Positions 1 through 7,946 of a DNA stretch of 49,199 bases are shown here, piece by piece. Origin of the DNA: Hyphomicrobiales bacterium (lineage in GTDB: Bacteria; Pseudomonadota; Alphaproteobacteria; Rhizobiales; Kaistiaceae). Position numbers and translations under genes: made by a program. The stretch is from NCBI GenBank assembly GCA_024222895.1, contig JAAEOR010001103.1, positions 1 through 49,199 on the forward strand, written 5' to 3'. The stretch's first letter is position 1. Each line of letters starts with the position of its first letter. The notes beneath the pieces were generated by a model. That model had not been told where the DNA came from and made no database searches. It was given only the letters and a program-made list of their open reading frames with translations.

Positions 1-417
1 AAGCAGGGTCGCATCGCCACCGTCGTCGAGGATCATGTTGGCGGTGCCGCCATCGTGCCATTCAAAGATCCGGTGGGCGTAGTCCCAATAGTCCTCCAGC
101 GATTCGCCCTTGTAGGCGAAGACCGGCGTGCCGGTCGCGGCAATCGCGGCCGCGGCATGGTCCTGGGTCGAATAGATGTTGCATGAGGCCCAGCGAACCT
201 CGGCACCCAGCGCCTGGAGTGTCTCGATCAGGACGGCAGTCTGGATGGTCATGTGCAGTGAGCCGGCGATCCTCGCGCCGCGCAACGGCAGTGATGGACC
301 ATACTCCTCGCGGGTCGCCATCAGCCCGGGCATCTCGGTCTCGGCTATCGAGATTTCCTTGCGCCCCCAATCGGCCAGGCTGATGTCCTTGACGACGTAA
401 TCGTTGAATTCCGGCAT
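1..417 (-). CDS. ahcY: Adenosylhomocysteinase, N-terminal part (cut by window edge)
   Basis: The 139 codons visible are the amino-terminal part of S-adenosyl-L-homocysteine hydrolase, the NAD-dependent cytosolic enzyme that splits S-adenosylhomocysteine into adenosine and homocysteine. The protein opens [20 protein letters not shown] and continues with the typical [12 protein letters not shown] and [21 protein letters not shown] stretches; the [15 protein letters not shown] segment that lines the active site is present. The ATG at 417 has a GGGAG ribosome site just upstream. The gene runs off the left edge, so the NAD-binding domain is not seen. In related alphaproteobacteria ahcY follows ptsH in the chvI-chvG-hprK-manX-ptsH cluster; here an exporter gene lies between. 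An inverted repeat about 80 nt upstream is a likely operator. Confidence 0.96.
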   Translation of the reverse strand, partial: MPEFNDYVVKDISLADWGRKEISIAETEMPGLMATREEYGPSLPLRGARIAGSLHMTIQTAVLIETLQALGAEVRWASCNIYSTQDHAAAAIAATGTPVFAYKGESLEDYWDYAHRIFEWHDGGTANMILDDGGDATLL

Positions 418-495
418 TTTGGGCTCCCGTTTCGGAGATCAATGGATGATTTGGGACGGCTTATAGCCGTGTCCGGTTCGGCCGGCAATAAGGAT

Positions 496-511
496 ATAAA
501 GATTTCTTTAT
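496..511. promoter_or_regulatory. Inverted repeat upstream of ahcY, candidate ArsR-family (SahR-like) operator
   Basis: ATAAAGA-TT-TCTTTAT is a perfect 7+7 bp inverted repeat in an AT-rich patch, 79 nt upstream of the ahcY start. SAM-cycle genes in Proteobacteria are often controlled by the ArsR-family regulator SahR through short AT-rich palindromes, so that is the first candidate. The repeat overlaps the last codon and stop of the MFS exporter gene. The family assignment of the binding protein is inference. Confidence 0.45.
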
Positions 512-1698
512 GCGATGGCCGGGCGGACTGAAAGGGTGCGCCGGGTAATCAGCAGCGCGATGAATGCCGAAATGGCCATGGTCGCGGCCAGGGGCACCGC
601 CGTGCCGTCGAACAAGACGCTGACGGTTGCCGCGCCAATGGCACTCATCCCGAACTGGAGCGTGCCCATCAGCGCCGAAGCGGTTCCGGCCCTGGCAGCA
701 TGGGGATCAAGCGCCAGAACGGTTCCCGGCGCCATGACGAAAGCAAGGCCGGCGAAGGTAAGCCAGATCACCGGCAACGACAGGAAGAGAGGCGCCGGCC
801 CGGCAATGGTCAAAAGCAGGAAGGCCATGCTCCCGGCGCTTGTCACCGAAACGGCAACAATCACCAGGCGCTCGGCGCCGAGACGGCGCATGGCCGGGGC
901 GCTGAACTGGGCCAGTCCGATACCGACGACGGCGCAGGTGGCGAACAGAACGCTGTAGTGAAGCGGGGGCAGCCCGTGAACGCCCATGAAGAAGAAGGCC
1001 GAACCGACAACAAAGCTGAACAACACGGTCTGGACGAGACCGGTAATCGCGGTCAGCGCCATGAAGCGGCGATCGAGGAGAAGCTCACGGTAGCCGGAAA
1101 AGGCCCGGATCAGACTGCGCCGGTCGCGTTTTTCCGGTGGCAGCGTCTCCGGCAGCATCCACAGCACGACGGCAAGGCCGAGGAGGCCGACAAGGGCGAA
1201 GACCCAAAAAACCGATCGCCAGGAGAACGCCGCGATCAGCAATGTTCCGATTGCCGGCGCCAGCAGCGGCGAAACGCCAAGCACCAGAAAGGTAAACGCG
1301 AGCAGGCGGGCCGCTTCCGGACCGGTGTAAAGGTCACGAATGACCGCGCGCACGATGACCGCGGCGGCACAGATTCCAAAACCCTGGATAAAGCGCAGCA
1401 CGACAAGGGTCGTGACGTCGGCGGCAAACACGCAACCGATACCGGCTGCGACAAACAGAGCCAGCCCGCCGATCAGGGGCCTGCGTCGCCCGAAAGCATC
1501 AGCAAGGGGCCCGTAGACTGGCTGACCGAGGGCCAATGCAAAAAAGAACGACACCAGAGTGAGTTGGGCGGCGCCGACGTCGGTGCCGAGATCGGCGGCG
1601 ATCAACGGCAGACCCGGCATGTACATGTCAATGGCGATGGGGCCGACGGCCGAGAGCAAGCCAAGCGCCAACGCGAAGCGGGCGAATCCGGGATTCAT
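508..1698 (-). CDS. MFS multidrug exporter, Bcr/CflA family
   Basis: A 396-residue inner-membrane transporter of the major facilitator superfamily, with about 12 hydrophobic segments. The AIDMYMPGLP motif near the start is typical of the Bcr/CflA drug-efflux branch, and GPLADAFGRRRP is the MFS loop 2-3 signature (motif A). The probable job is proton-driven export of drugs or small metabolites; the substrate cannot be read from sequence. The start is taken at the ATG at 1698, where the protein begins directly ahead of the first membrane segment with AAGG upstream; the frame stays open for 50 more codons upstream but those residues are not membrane-like. It sits between HPr and ahcY, an unusual place for a transporter. 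Confidence 0.88.
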   Translation of the reverse strand: MNPGFARFALALGLLSAVGPIAIDMYMPGLPLIAADLGTDVGAAQLTLVSFFFALALGQPVYGPLADAFGRRRPLIGGLALFVAAGIGCVFAADVTTLVVLRFIQGFGICAAAVIVRAVIRDLYTGPEAARLLAFTFLVLGVSPLLAPAIGTLLIAAFSWRSVFWVFALVGLLGLAVVLWMLPETLPPEKRDRRSLIRAFSGYRELLLDRRFMALTAITGLVQTVLFSFVVGSAFFFMGVHGLPPLHYSVLFATCAVVGIGLAQFSAPAMRRLGAERLVIVAVSVTSAGSMAFLLLTIAGPAPLFLSLPVIWLTFAGLAFVMAPGTVLALDPHAARAGTASALMGTLQFGMSAIGAATVSVLFDGTAVPLAATMAISAFIALLITRRTLSVRPAIA

Positions 1699-1783
1699 TC
1701 TGGGTTGCCTTGGGGTGGCGGAATGGCCACGGCGTGGGAAGCTACAGTTCTCGCCGCCGCCCGGCAAGGGCCGAGGGATTCGT

Positions 1784-2074
1784 TCAGGAGTCCTCGCCGA
1801 AACGCTCAGCGACGAGTGCTGCGAGCGCAGCCAGGGCGGCTTCCGCATCCGGTCCCTGCGCCGCGACGTGGATGGTCGACCCCGGCGCCGCGGCCAACAT
1901 CATCAATCCCATGATCGATGTGCCGCCGACGGTCGTGCCGTCCTTGGTCACCTCGATGTCGGCGTCGTAGCTCTCGGCACATCGCACGAAGTGGGCCGCC
2001 GCCCGGGCGTGGAGACCACGCCTGTTGCAGATGGCAAGATCACTCTCGACGCGGCCCTGCGGTGTTGCGATCAT
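1784..2074 (-). CDS. ptsH: HPr-family phosphocarrier protein
   Basis: A 96-residue HPr protein. The active-site histidine is His22 in NRRGLHARAA, which receives phosphate from enzyme I, and the serine phosphorylated by HprK lies in GGTSIMGLMML (Ser53). In alphaproteobacteria such HPr proteins usually belong to an incomplete, regulatory PTS that reports carbon or nitrogen status and does not import sugar. Its ATG overlaps the stop of the upstream EIIA gene by one base (TAATG), so the two are translated together, and hprK lies just beyond. No EI or sugar permease is in the window, consistent with a regulatory role (inference). The alternative name is ptsO/NPr. Confidence 0.94.
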   Translation of the reverse strand: MIATPQGRVESDLAICNRRGLHARAAAHFVRCAESYDADIEVTKDGTTVGGTSIMGLMMLAAAPGSTIHVAAQGPDAEAALAALAALVAERFGEDS

Positions 2075-2475
2075 TACTTGCCGTTGAGGACCTGGCTGGC
2101 GACGTTGATATATTTGCGTCCGGCCTCCTGGGCGTCGGCAACCGCTTCGGTCAGCGGTTTTTCGCTGCGAACGCTCGCCAGCTTGATCAGCATCGGCAGG
2201 TTGGCACCGGCGATGACCTCCACCTTGCCTTCATCCATCACCGAAATGGCAAGGTTCGATGGAGTGCCCCCGAACATGTCGGTCAGCAGAATCACACCCG
2301 AGCCGTCGCTTACCCGTCCCACAGCCTCCAGAATGTCCTGGCGTCTGCGTTCGACGTCATCGTCGGGGCCGATCGAAACGGTTTCGATGTGCGATTGGGG
2401 GCCGACGACATGTTCAAGCGCGGCGCGGAACTCGACGGCGAGCTTGCCGTGCGTAACGAGGACAAGTCCAATCAT
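2074..2475 (-). CDS. PTS EIIA component, mannose/fructose (ManX) type
   Basis: A 133-residue protein matching the EIIA domain of the mannose-class PTS. His9 in VTHGKLA is the phosphorylation site, and TDMFGGTPSN is the second conserved active-site segment. It accepts phosphate from HPr. With no EIIB, EIIC or EIID genes nearby it is likely the terminal acceptor of the regulatory PTS chain, as in rhizobia and Brucella. It is coupled to the HPr gene by a one-base stop/start overlap and lies 133 nt downstream of hprK; in many relatives rapZ occupies the hprK-EIIA gap, and there is no room for it here. Confidence 0.93.
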   Translation of the reverse strand: MIGLVLVTHGKLAVEFRAALEHVVGPQSHIETVSIGPDDDVERRRQDILEAVGRVSDGSGVILLTDMFGGTPSNLAISVMDEGKVEVIAGANLPMLIKLASVRSEKPLTEAVADAQEAGRKYINVASQVLNGK

Positions 2476-2608
2476 GCGTGTCTGGCTTCATGCCTCATCT
2501 GTCGACCGCCGGCATGTCAGGTCGCGCGGCGGCGCGGGGTGCCGACTATTCGAGTCCGCTATCTTGACCGAACGGGTCTGCAACGCAAGAGGCAAGGGTG
2601 GCGTTGTC

Positions 2609-3061
2609 TTAGGCTCGATTCAGATCACCGACGCCTGCCAACGCGGCGCGGACGCGTTCGACGCCGCCGCAGGCAGCGATCGGTATGGCAATTCGCCGAA
2701 GCGGGATCGTCTCGACCACGACGCTTGTCCGATCATCGTCGGGGAAACGCGGGCATTGTTCGCTCGGCAGTAGATCTACGGCCCACCTGATAACGGCTGG
2801 AGAAACATGGTGCTGCCTGACGATTCCGAGTCCGCGTATCTCAAGGTGACCGGCGATCGTCTGGGGTACCGTGGCGACGAGGCGGCCATGATGGGCGGCC
2901 AGGTGGACACGGTCATCGGCGATGAGAAACGTCGTTTCCGGTTTGCTCGCGAGCATTTGCAACACCAGCGTCGACTTGCCGCTGCCGGATGGGCCCCGAA
3001 TCAGCACGCCGGTTTCGCCGACGAGAACGGCGCTGGCGTGGATGGTCGGCCCCAACTTCAT
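2609..3061 (-). CDS. hprK: HPr kinase/phosphorylase, short alphaproteobacterial form
   Basis: A 150-residue protein equal to the catalytic C-terminal domain of HprK; the N-terminal domain found in Firmicutes is absent, which is normal for alphaproteobacteria. The P-loop GPSGSGKST spans residues 23-31, aspartates 49-50 (ADDRV) match the catalytic site, and the HprK signature EIRGLGI is at 74-80. It phosphorylates HPr on serine and can reverse the reaction. The start ATG overlaps the chvG stop by four bases (ATGA), making it part of the chvI-chvG-hprK transcription unit and linking envelope sensing to the regulatory PTS. Confidence 0.94.
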   Translation of the reverse strand: MKLGPTIHASAVLVGETGVLIRGPSGSGKSTLVLQMLASKPETTFLIADDRVHLAAHHGRLVATVPQTIAGHLEIRGLGIVRQHHVSPAVIRWAVDLLPSEQCPRFPDDDRTSVVVETIPLRRIAIPIAACGGVERVRAALAGVGDLNRA

Positions 3062-4869
3062 GTCCGAGGCAGGATCACCGTGAACCGGGCGCCGGCGATT
3101 GCCCGCGAACCGGTCGTTTCGTCGGATACGTCCGTTCGATTCTCAGCCGAGATGCGACCGTGGTGGGCCTCGACGATTTGTTTGGAGATCGACAGGCCCA
3201 GTCCCGAGTTCTGGCCGAACGACTCGACCTCTGGCCGATCGGTGTAGAATCGTTCGAAGATTCTTTCGAACTGGTCCGGACGGATACCCGGGCCATCATC
3301 CTCGACGACGATTTCGATGGCACTGTCTCGGGGACGGAGGCTGACGCGAACCACCCCGTCCTTTCGGCAGAAGGACCGGGCGTTGTCGATCAGATTGTTG
3401 AACACCTGGCCAAGGCGGCTGTCATGGCCAAGGGCGAAATACGCCTCCGGCTTGGCGTCGGCGACATCAAGGACGATTCGCGGACCGTCTTCCGGGGCGG
3501 CTTCGCGCACCATGTGAACGACGGTTTCGAGCACCTGCCGCATGTCGACGGGTTCGGCGTCCTGGCGCGCCAGTTCCGCGTCGAGACGCGAGGCATTGGA
3601 GATGTCGCTGATCAGCCGATCAAGGCGCTGCACGTCGTGCTTGATGATGGTGGCCAGACGGGTCTTGGCCTCTTCCGTCTTCGCCAAGGGAAGAGTTTCC
3701 ACTGCACTTCGCAGGGACGTCAGCGGGTTTTTCAGTTCGTGGGCTACGTCGGCCGCGAAACTCTCGATGGCCTCGATGCGGTTATAGAGCGACGTGGTCA
3801 TGTCGCGGATCGCCTGGCTGAGATGGCCGATCTCGTCGCCGCGATGGCTGTAGTCGGGGATCTCCGGCCGTGACCGGACACCGCTGCGCACGCGGTCGGC
3901 CGCGTCTGCAAGCCGGCGCAGCGGGGCGGCGATTGTGCCGGCGAGCAGGATCGACAGAAGCACGGTCACAGCTGCGGCGACCACGAAGACCCGGACGATG
4001 GCCAGCCGCTCTGCATAGACGATTGCGTCGATGTCGCCGCCTTCGGTCGACAGCATCAGCGCACCATAGACGGTCTGATAGCGCTGGATGGGGGCGGCGA
4101 CGGAGACCATCATTTCGCCGCGATCGGTTACCCGCACAACGCTCTGGGGCGCCCGGTCCAATGCTCTTACGACTTCCGGATAGCCCTTGCCATTGGCGCC
4201 GCCGAGCTCCTTGTAAACCGGCAGATCGGTGCGTTGCAGCAGGGCGTTGATCCATTTCCAGCCTCGATCGAAGAGGGATGGGGCTTCGTCGGCCGGCGGC
4301 GGCAGATCAAAGCGCAGGATCTGACCGCGGGAATAGAGATGGCGCGAATCGACGACGAGCGTGCCATCCCGGTCGTAGATGCGTGCCCGGGTGTTGGTTG
4401 GCGATACAAGGCGGCGCAGGATCGGCGCGACCCGCTCGGGGTTGATGGCAAACTCATGCGCGTCGAAGACCTGGTCAATCGGTGACAGGCTCTGCCCCGC
4501 CTCGAGGTCGAGCAATTGCTCCGGGTCGATGCTGATGGTGTCGGCATCGCGGGTAGCCGATGTGGCGATCGCTCCCGCGATGATCTCTCCCTGGGTGAGC
4601 AGGCTCTGGACGCGCGCCTCGGTCAAACCGGCACGAAACTGGTTCAGATAGAGAATACCGGAGACCAGCAGCACGAGGGCAACAAGGTTCAGAACGACAA
4701 TCCGGCGGGTCAGGCTCGAAAAAGCGCGAAGGCCCACGAATCGCCTGACGTCACCGAAGGCACGGCTTGCGCGGCCGGATCCTCGCGTTTTTGCTGCCGG
4801 ACTGGCTAGTGGCTGATTCTCGGCTCTGACCGCCATATCCAGCGTCGGACCGTTTTGGTGTCCTGGCAC
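3058..4869 (-). CDS. chvG: Sensor histidine kinase ChvG (ExoS)
   Basis: A membrane histidine kinase, 603 residues from the first start. A membrane segment at about 56-76 is followed by a periplasmic sensor of roughly 210 residues, a second membrane segment near 290-314, a HAMP linker, a dimerisation domain with His378 in DVAHELKNPLTSL, and a catalytic domain with the N box (NNLIDNARSF), VEDDGPGI and GLGLSISKQIVEAH. This is the layout of ChvG/ExoS, which senses acid and periplasmic stress and phosphorylates ChvI. The first start is GTG at 4869; an ATG at 4836 (MAVRAENQ) is an alternative and neither has a strong ribosome site. It lies 95 nt downstream of chvI. Confidence 0.92.
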   Translation of the reverse strand: MPGHQNGPTLDMAVRAENQPLASPAAKTRGSGRASRAFGDVRRFVGLRAFSSLTRRIVVLNLVALVLLVSGILYLNQFRAGLTEARVQSLLTQGEIIAGAIATSATRDADTISIDPEQLLDLEAGQSLSPIDQVFDAHEFAINPERVAPILRRLVSPTNTRARIYDRDGTLVVDSRHLYSRGQILRFDLPPPADEAPSLFDRGWKWINALLQRTDLPVYKELGGANGKGYPEVVRALDRAPQSVVRVTDRGEMMVSVAAPIQRYQTVYGALMLSTEGGDIDAIVYAERLAIVRVFVVAAAVTVLLSILLAGTIAAPLRRLADAADRVRSGVRSRPEIPDYSHRGDEIGHLSQAIRDMTTSLYNRIEAIESFAADVAHELKNPLTSLRSAVETLPLAKTEEAKTRLATIIKHDVQRLDRLISDISNASRLDAELARQDAEPVDMRQVLETVVHMVREAAPEDGPRIVLDVADAKPEAYFALGHDSRLGQVFNNLIDNARSFCRKDGVVRVSLRPRDSAIEIVVEDDGPGIRPDQFERIFERFYTDRPEVESFGQNSGLGLSISKQIVEAHHGRISAENRTDVSDETTGSRAIAGARFTVILPRT

Positions 4870-4964
4870 AGAGATTTTGACTGTTTCAGTTTTCGTCTCC
4901 GGCTAATCCTCAAACTTCGAACGTTCAAAGCGTCATAGTCACTGTGCAGCAGAACGAGTCTCGG

Positions 4965-5666
4965 TCAGACCTCCTTGAAACGGTAGCCGACGCCGTAAAG
5001 CGTCTCGATCATATCGAAATCAACATCGACCACTTTGAACTTCTTGCGCAACCGCTTGATGTGGCTGTCGATCGTGCGATCATCAACATAGACCTGATCG
5101 TCATAGGCCGCATCCATCAGTGCGTTCCGGCTCTTTACCACGCCCGGCCGGTGGGCAAGGGAATAAAGAATAAGAAACTCCGTGACGGTCAGCGTCACTG
5201 GTTGCCCCTTCCACGTACAGGTATGGCGCTCCTGGTCCATGGACAAGGCACCCCTGTCGAGCACCTGGGCAGCCTCGGCCTGTTTCGGCTGGCTGGCATC
5301 GCGCGGTTGAAAGCGGCGCAACACGGCCTTGACGCGCTCGACCAGCAGGCGCTGCGAGAACGGTTTCTTGATGAAATCGTCGGCGCCCATCTTGAGGCCG
5401 AACAGTTCATCAATCTCGTCGTCCTTGGAGGTCAGGAAGATGACCGGCAGGTCGGTTTTCTGCCGAAGCCGGCGCAGGAGTTCCATGCCGTCCATCCGCG
5501 GCATCTTGATGTCCAGGATCGCCAGGTCCGGCAGCGAAGCCTGGAATCCATCGAGGGCGGAAGCGCCGTCGGTATACGTCTGGACCCGGTAACCTTCCGA
5601 TTCGAGTGCTATGGAAACTGAAGCGAGAATGTTGCGGTCGTCATCGACAAGGGCGATCGTCGGCAT
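4965..5666 (-). CDS. chvI: Response regulator ChvI, OmpR/PhoB type
   Basis: A 233-residue two-component regulator: receiver domain with phospho-acceptor Asp52 (LAILDIKMP), acidic pocket VDDD at 7-10 and Lys101 in FIKKPFS, then a winged-helix DNA-binding domain ending in [11 protein letters not shown] and the C-terminal GVGYRFKE. This matches ChvI, partner of the adjacent ChvG, which controls exopolysaccharide, acid response and host-interaction genes in rhizobia, Agrobacterium and Brucella. The start is set at the ATG at 5666, where GGAGA precedes it and the protein begins [10 protein letters not shown]; the longer reading frame upstream looks like leader sequence. Confidence 0.95.
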   Translation of the reverse strand: MPTIALVDDDRNILASVSIALESEGYRVQTYTDGASALDGFQASLPDLAILDIKMPRMDGMELLRRLRQKTDLPVIFLTSKDDEIDELFGLKMGADDFIKKPFSQRLLVERVKAVLRRFQPRDASQPKQAEAAQVLDRGALSMDQERHTCTWKGQPVTLTVTEFLILYSLAHRPGVVKSRNALMDAAYDDQVYVDDRTIDSHIKRLRKKFKVVDVDFDMIETLYGVGYRFKEV

Positions 5667-6144
5667 CAGGATCTCCGTGTTGACGGGAAGAATCCGCCCG
5701 GACGGGTCGGCGACGCGACCCATGCCCGTTAGATTGTGCGAAAATGTGGCAGCGAATTTAGCGGATGAGAGCTTCATCGCCAACTGTTTGACGCGATTCG
5801 TGCGACCCTAATGGCGACGGCATTGCCACAGCCGGTCTCGCGAGGGTTTCTGCTGGTGTTGATTCGAGGGACTCGAGGCTTCCCGAGACTCTCACGGATC
5901 CCTTATGCGCATCGGCCGCCTCCGTGCAAGAAACCATACGGCGCGCCAAGTTGAAGATCGCGCGAACAAGCCAATATTGAGCTTATGCCCCCGGTTGTAG
6001 ACCGGCGGCCGGTTTGCCAAGGCGCTTCAAGGGCGATGTTGGCCATGACGTCCGTGGTGGACTATGAGAAGCCGATGTTGGCCATGCCGAGGGACCGGCG
6101 AGGACGACACCTGTTTCGGCAGCGGGCTGAAAGGGATTGAGAAA
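5667..6144. other. Intergenic region between chvI and the host-attachment-type gene
   Basis: About 480 nt holding the divergent upstream regions of chvI (minus) and the next gene (plus). In many relatives pckA lies divergent from chvI; no trace of it was recognised. Visible structure: the self-complementary ACCGGCGGCCGGT at 6001-6013 and a 14-bp direct repeat at 6034-6047 and 6073-6086. No gene is supported here. Confidence 0.5.
6034..6086. repeat. 14-bp direct repeat upstream of the host-attachment-type gene
   Basis: CGATGTTGGCCATG occurs at 6034-6047 and again at 6073-6086, a 39-nt period, ending about 60 nt before the start of the downstream gene. It could be a duplicated regulator site or a small tandem duplication; nothing distinguishes these. 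Confidence 0.6.
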
Positions 6145-6603
6145 ATGACCGAAATGAAGATTCCGCAGGGCGCCTGGGTTGTCGTTTGCGATGGACGCAA
6201 GGCCTTGATCCTGGAGAATGTGGGTGATGCGGCGTACCCCGACCTGCGGGTCAGGGAATCCGAAACCCACGACGCCCCACCGACCAGTGCGCTTGGCACG
6301 GATTCGCCCGGGCGGGTCCACCAGCGCTTTGGGGCGGCCCGAAGCGCCGTCGAGCAGACCGATTGGCACGACCGTGAGGAGGAAGCCTTCCTCCGGGATC
6401 TGGCCACCCGCCTCGACAAGGCAATGCTCGACGAGGAAGCGAAGGGTCTGGTCGTTGTCGCACCACCGCGCGCACTCGGCATGATCAGAAAGGTCTATTC
6501 GCAGGCGGTGCGCGAGGGGTTGATCGCCGAGATCGACAAGGACTACACCGGCATCCCGGCGAACAAGCTCGAGCAACGCCTGGTCGGGAAGCGACGACGA
6601 TAG
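6145..6603 (+). CDS. Host attachment protein family (baeRF-like)
   Basis: A 152-residue soluble protein of the family annotated as protein required for attachment to host cells. It begins with the family's WVVVCDGRKALILEN strand, has a central GRVHQRFGAARSAVEQTDWHD segment, and ends with VVVAPPRALGMIRK and a lysine-rich IDKDYTGIPANKLEQRL. The fold relates to release-factor-like (eRF1 domain 2) proteins; the biochemical role is unknown and the name comes from an Agrobacterium study. The ATG at 6145 has AAGGGA at good spacing. It stands alone, downstream of the chvI promoter region. Confidence 0.8.
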   Translation: MTEMKIPQGAWVVVCDGRKALILENVGDAAYPDLRVRESETHDAPPTSALGTDSPGRVHQRFGAARSAVEQTDWHDREEEAFLRDLATRLDKAMLDEEAKGLVVVAPPRALGMIRKVYSQAVREGLIAEIDKDYTGIPANKLEQRLVGKRRR

Positions 6604-6619
6604 CGCCGCCGCCCCGCAA

Positions 6620-7111
6620 TCAGGAGCGCGATCGCAGCGGCCAAAGGTAGACGATGATCAACAGGAGCGGGCCGATCGTCAGCGCAACGTCCGCCAGGTT
6701 GAACACGAACAGGGTATGCTCACCGATGTGGAGCAGCAGGAAGTCGATGACGTAGCCGTGGAGGATACGATCGATCAGATTGCCGACTGCGCCACCGACA
6801 ATCAGCGCATAGCCGACCGTTGCCCATCGACCGCCCTCGGTTGCGCGAGACCAGATGCCGAGAACCAGAATTGTGATGGTCGCGGTGAGCGCTACCAGCG
6901 GCCAGGCGCCGAAACCGGTGAGGAAGCTGAGGGCGATGCCGGGATTGTGGACCCTGTGGAGGGCAAGCAAGGGAACAAGGTCGAAGGTTGCTCCGAAGGG
7001 CAGGGTCGCCTCCGATATGGCCTTGCTGATCTGGTCGACGCCGATCGTCAGCACGATGACCGCCACGCCAAGCCGCGACAAAGGGCCATCCGGAGAGACC
7101 GCCTCAGCCAT
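6620..7111 (-). CDS. lspA: Lipoprotein signal peptidase (signal peptidase II)
   Basis: A 163-residue inner-membrane aspartyl protease with four hydrophobic segments that removes signal peptides from diacylglyceryl-modified prolipoproteins. The family motifs are present: HNPGIALSF, VGGAVGNLIDR with the first catalytic aspartate, a DFL segment, and FNLADVALTIG with the second. The ATG at 7111 overlaps the stop of the upstream methyltransferase gene by eight bases (ATGGCTGA); an in-frame TTG at 7141 would add ten residues but is less likely. It ends a minus-strand unit of two methyltransferase genes and lspA. Confidence 0.95.
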   Translation of the reverse strand: MAEAVSPDGPLSRLGVAVIVLTIGVDQISKAISEATLPFGATFDLVPLLALHRVHNPGIALSFLTGFGAWPLVALTATITILVLGIWSRATEGGRWATVGYALIVGGAVGNLIDRILHGYVIDFLLLHIGEHTLFVFNLADVALTIGPLLLIIVYLWPLRSRS

Positions 7112-7946
7112 CGATTGCCAGGTTTTTGCGGCGAATTTCAAACAACATCACGCCTGTGGCGACCGCCAGGTTGAGCGAATCGGCGCGCCCCGCCATCGGA
7201 ATCTTGACCAGCGTATTGCAGGCGGCGGCAAGCGTCGGCGAGAGTCCGGCCTGCTCCGGTCCCATAACCAGCAGAACCGGGTCGCGATACGCGGCCTGCC
7301 GATAGTCACTCGTTGCGGCGAGATGAGTACCGACCGTGGCGCCGGGCCATCGGCTCATCCACGCAGCAAAATCTTCGGCGGGCGCCCGAGCCAGGGGCAC
7401 GTGGAAGATGGACCCCATCGTTGCGCGGACGGCCTCGATGGAGAACGGGTCCACTGTTTCCCCGACCAGGATTACGCCATTCGCACCGACCGCGTCGATG
7501 GTACGTATGATCGTACCGAGATTCCCCGGATCGCGGACTCGCTCCAGGGCGACCCAAACCGCGCCGCCAGTCGGACTGATCTCCTTCAACGGCAGCAAGC
7601 GCTGATCAAAGACGCCGACGACGGTCTGCGGGTTATCCCGCCGGGTGATCTTGGCAAGCACTGCCTGATTGACGATGACGATGTCGCCGCCCCGTGCCCG
7701 GGTCGTCGCGGCGAGCGCGGCAACCCGGTCTTCGTCGGCGACCGTGCCAGTGTGAATCAATGTGCGAACCGGCCAACCAGAGTCGACTGCGTCCGTGACC
7801 AGTTTCAGTCCCTCGGCAAGGAAGCGGCCACTGGCCCGGCGGTTTTTTGCCAGCGCCAGTCCGCGCACTTCCTTGACGATCGGGTTGGTAAGGCTGGTGA
7901 TACGGAGCACCCTACCCGCCGGACGCCGTAGCTCGCGTTCACCCAT
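7104..7946 (-). CDS. TrmH/SpoU-family RNA 2'-O-methyltransferase
   Basis: A 280-residue SPOUT methyltransferase. The N-terminal substrate-binding domain (about 15-110) resembles that of RlmB and other TrmH relatives, followed by the knotted SpoU domain with motif 1 DPGNLGTIIRT, motif 2 VMGPEQAGLSP and motif 3 IPMAGRADSLNLAVATGVML. It would methylate a ribose 2'-hydroxyl in rRNA or tRNA using SAM; the exact nucleotide cannot be told. The start overlaps the upstream methyltransferase stop by eight bases (ATGGGTGA), so the unit is translationally coupled. Confidence 0.9.
   Translation of the reverse strand: MGERELRRPAGRVLRITSLTNPIVKEVRGLALAKNRRASGRFLAEGLKLVTDAVDSGWPVRTLIHTGTVADEDRVAALAATTRARGGDIVIVNQAVLAKITRRDNPQTVVGVFDQRLLPLKEISPTGGAVWVALERVRDPGNLGTIIRTIDAVGANGVILVGETVDPFSIEAVRATMGSIFHVPLARAPAEDFAAWMSRWPGATVGTHLAATSDYRQAAYRDPVLLVMGPEQAGLSPTLAAACNTLVKIPMAGRADSLNLAVATGVMLFEIRRKNLAIDG

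Noticed and set aside
418-507. SAH or SAM riboswitch upstream of ahcY
   Set aside because: Only about 90 nt separate the exporter stop and ahcY, and no riboswitch core sequence or pseudoknot pattern was seen; a protein operator fits better.
700-1914. 404-codon plus-strand frame opposite the Bcr/CflA exporter
   Set aside because: Composition is rich in Gly, Arg, Gln and Asp with no family match; it is the shadow of a strongly GC3-biased membrane-protein gene.
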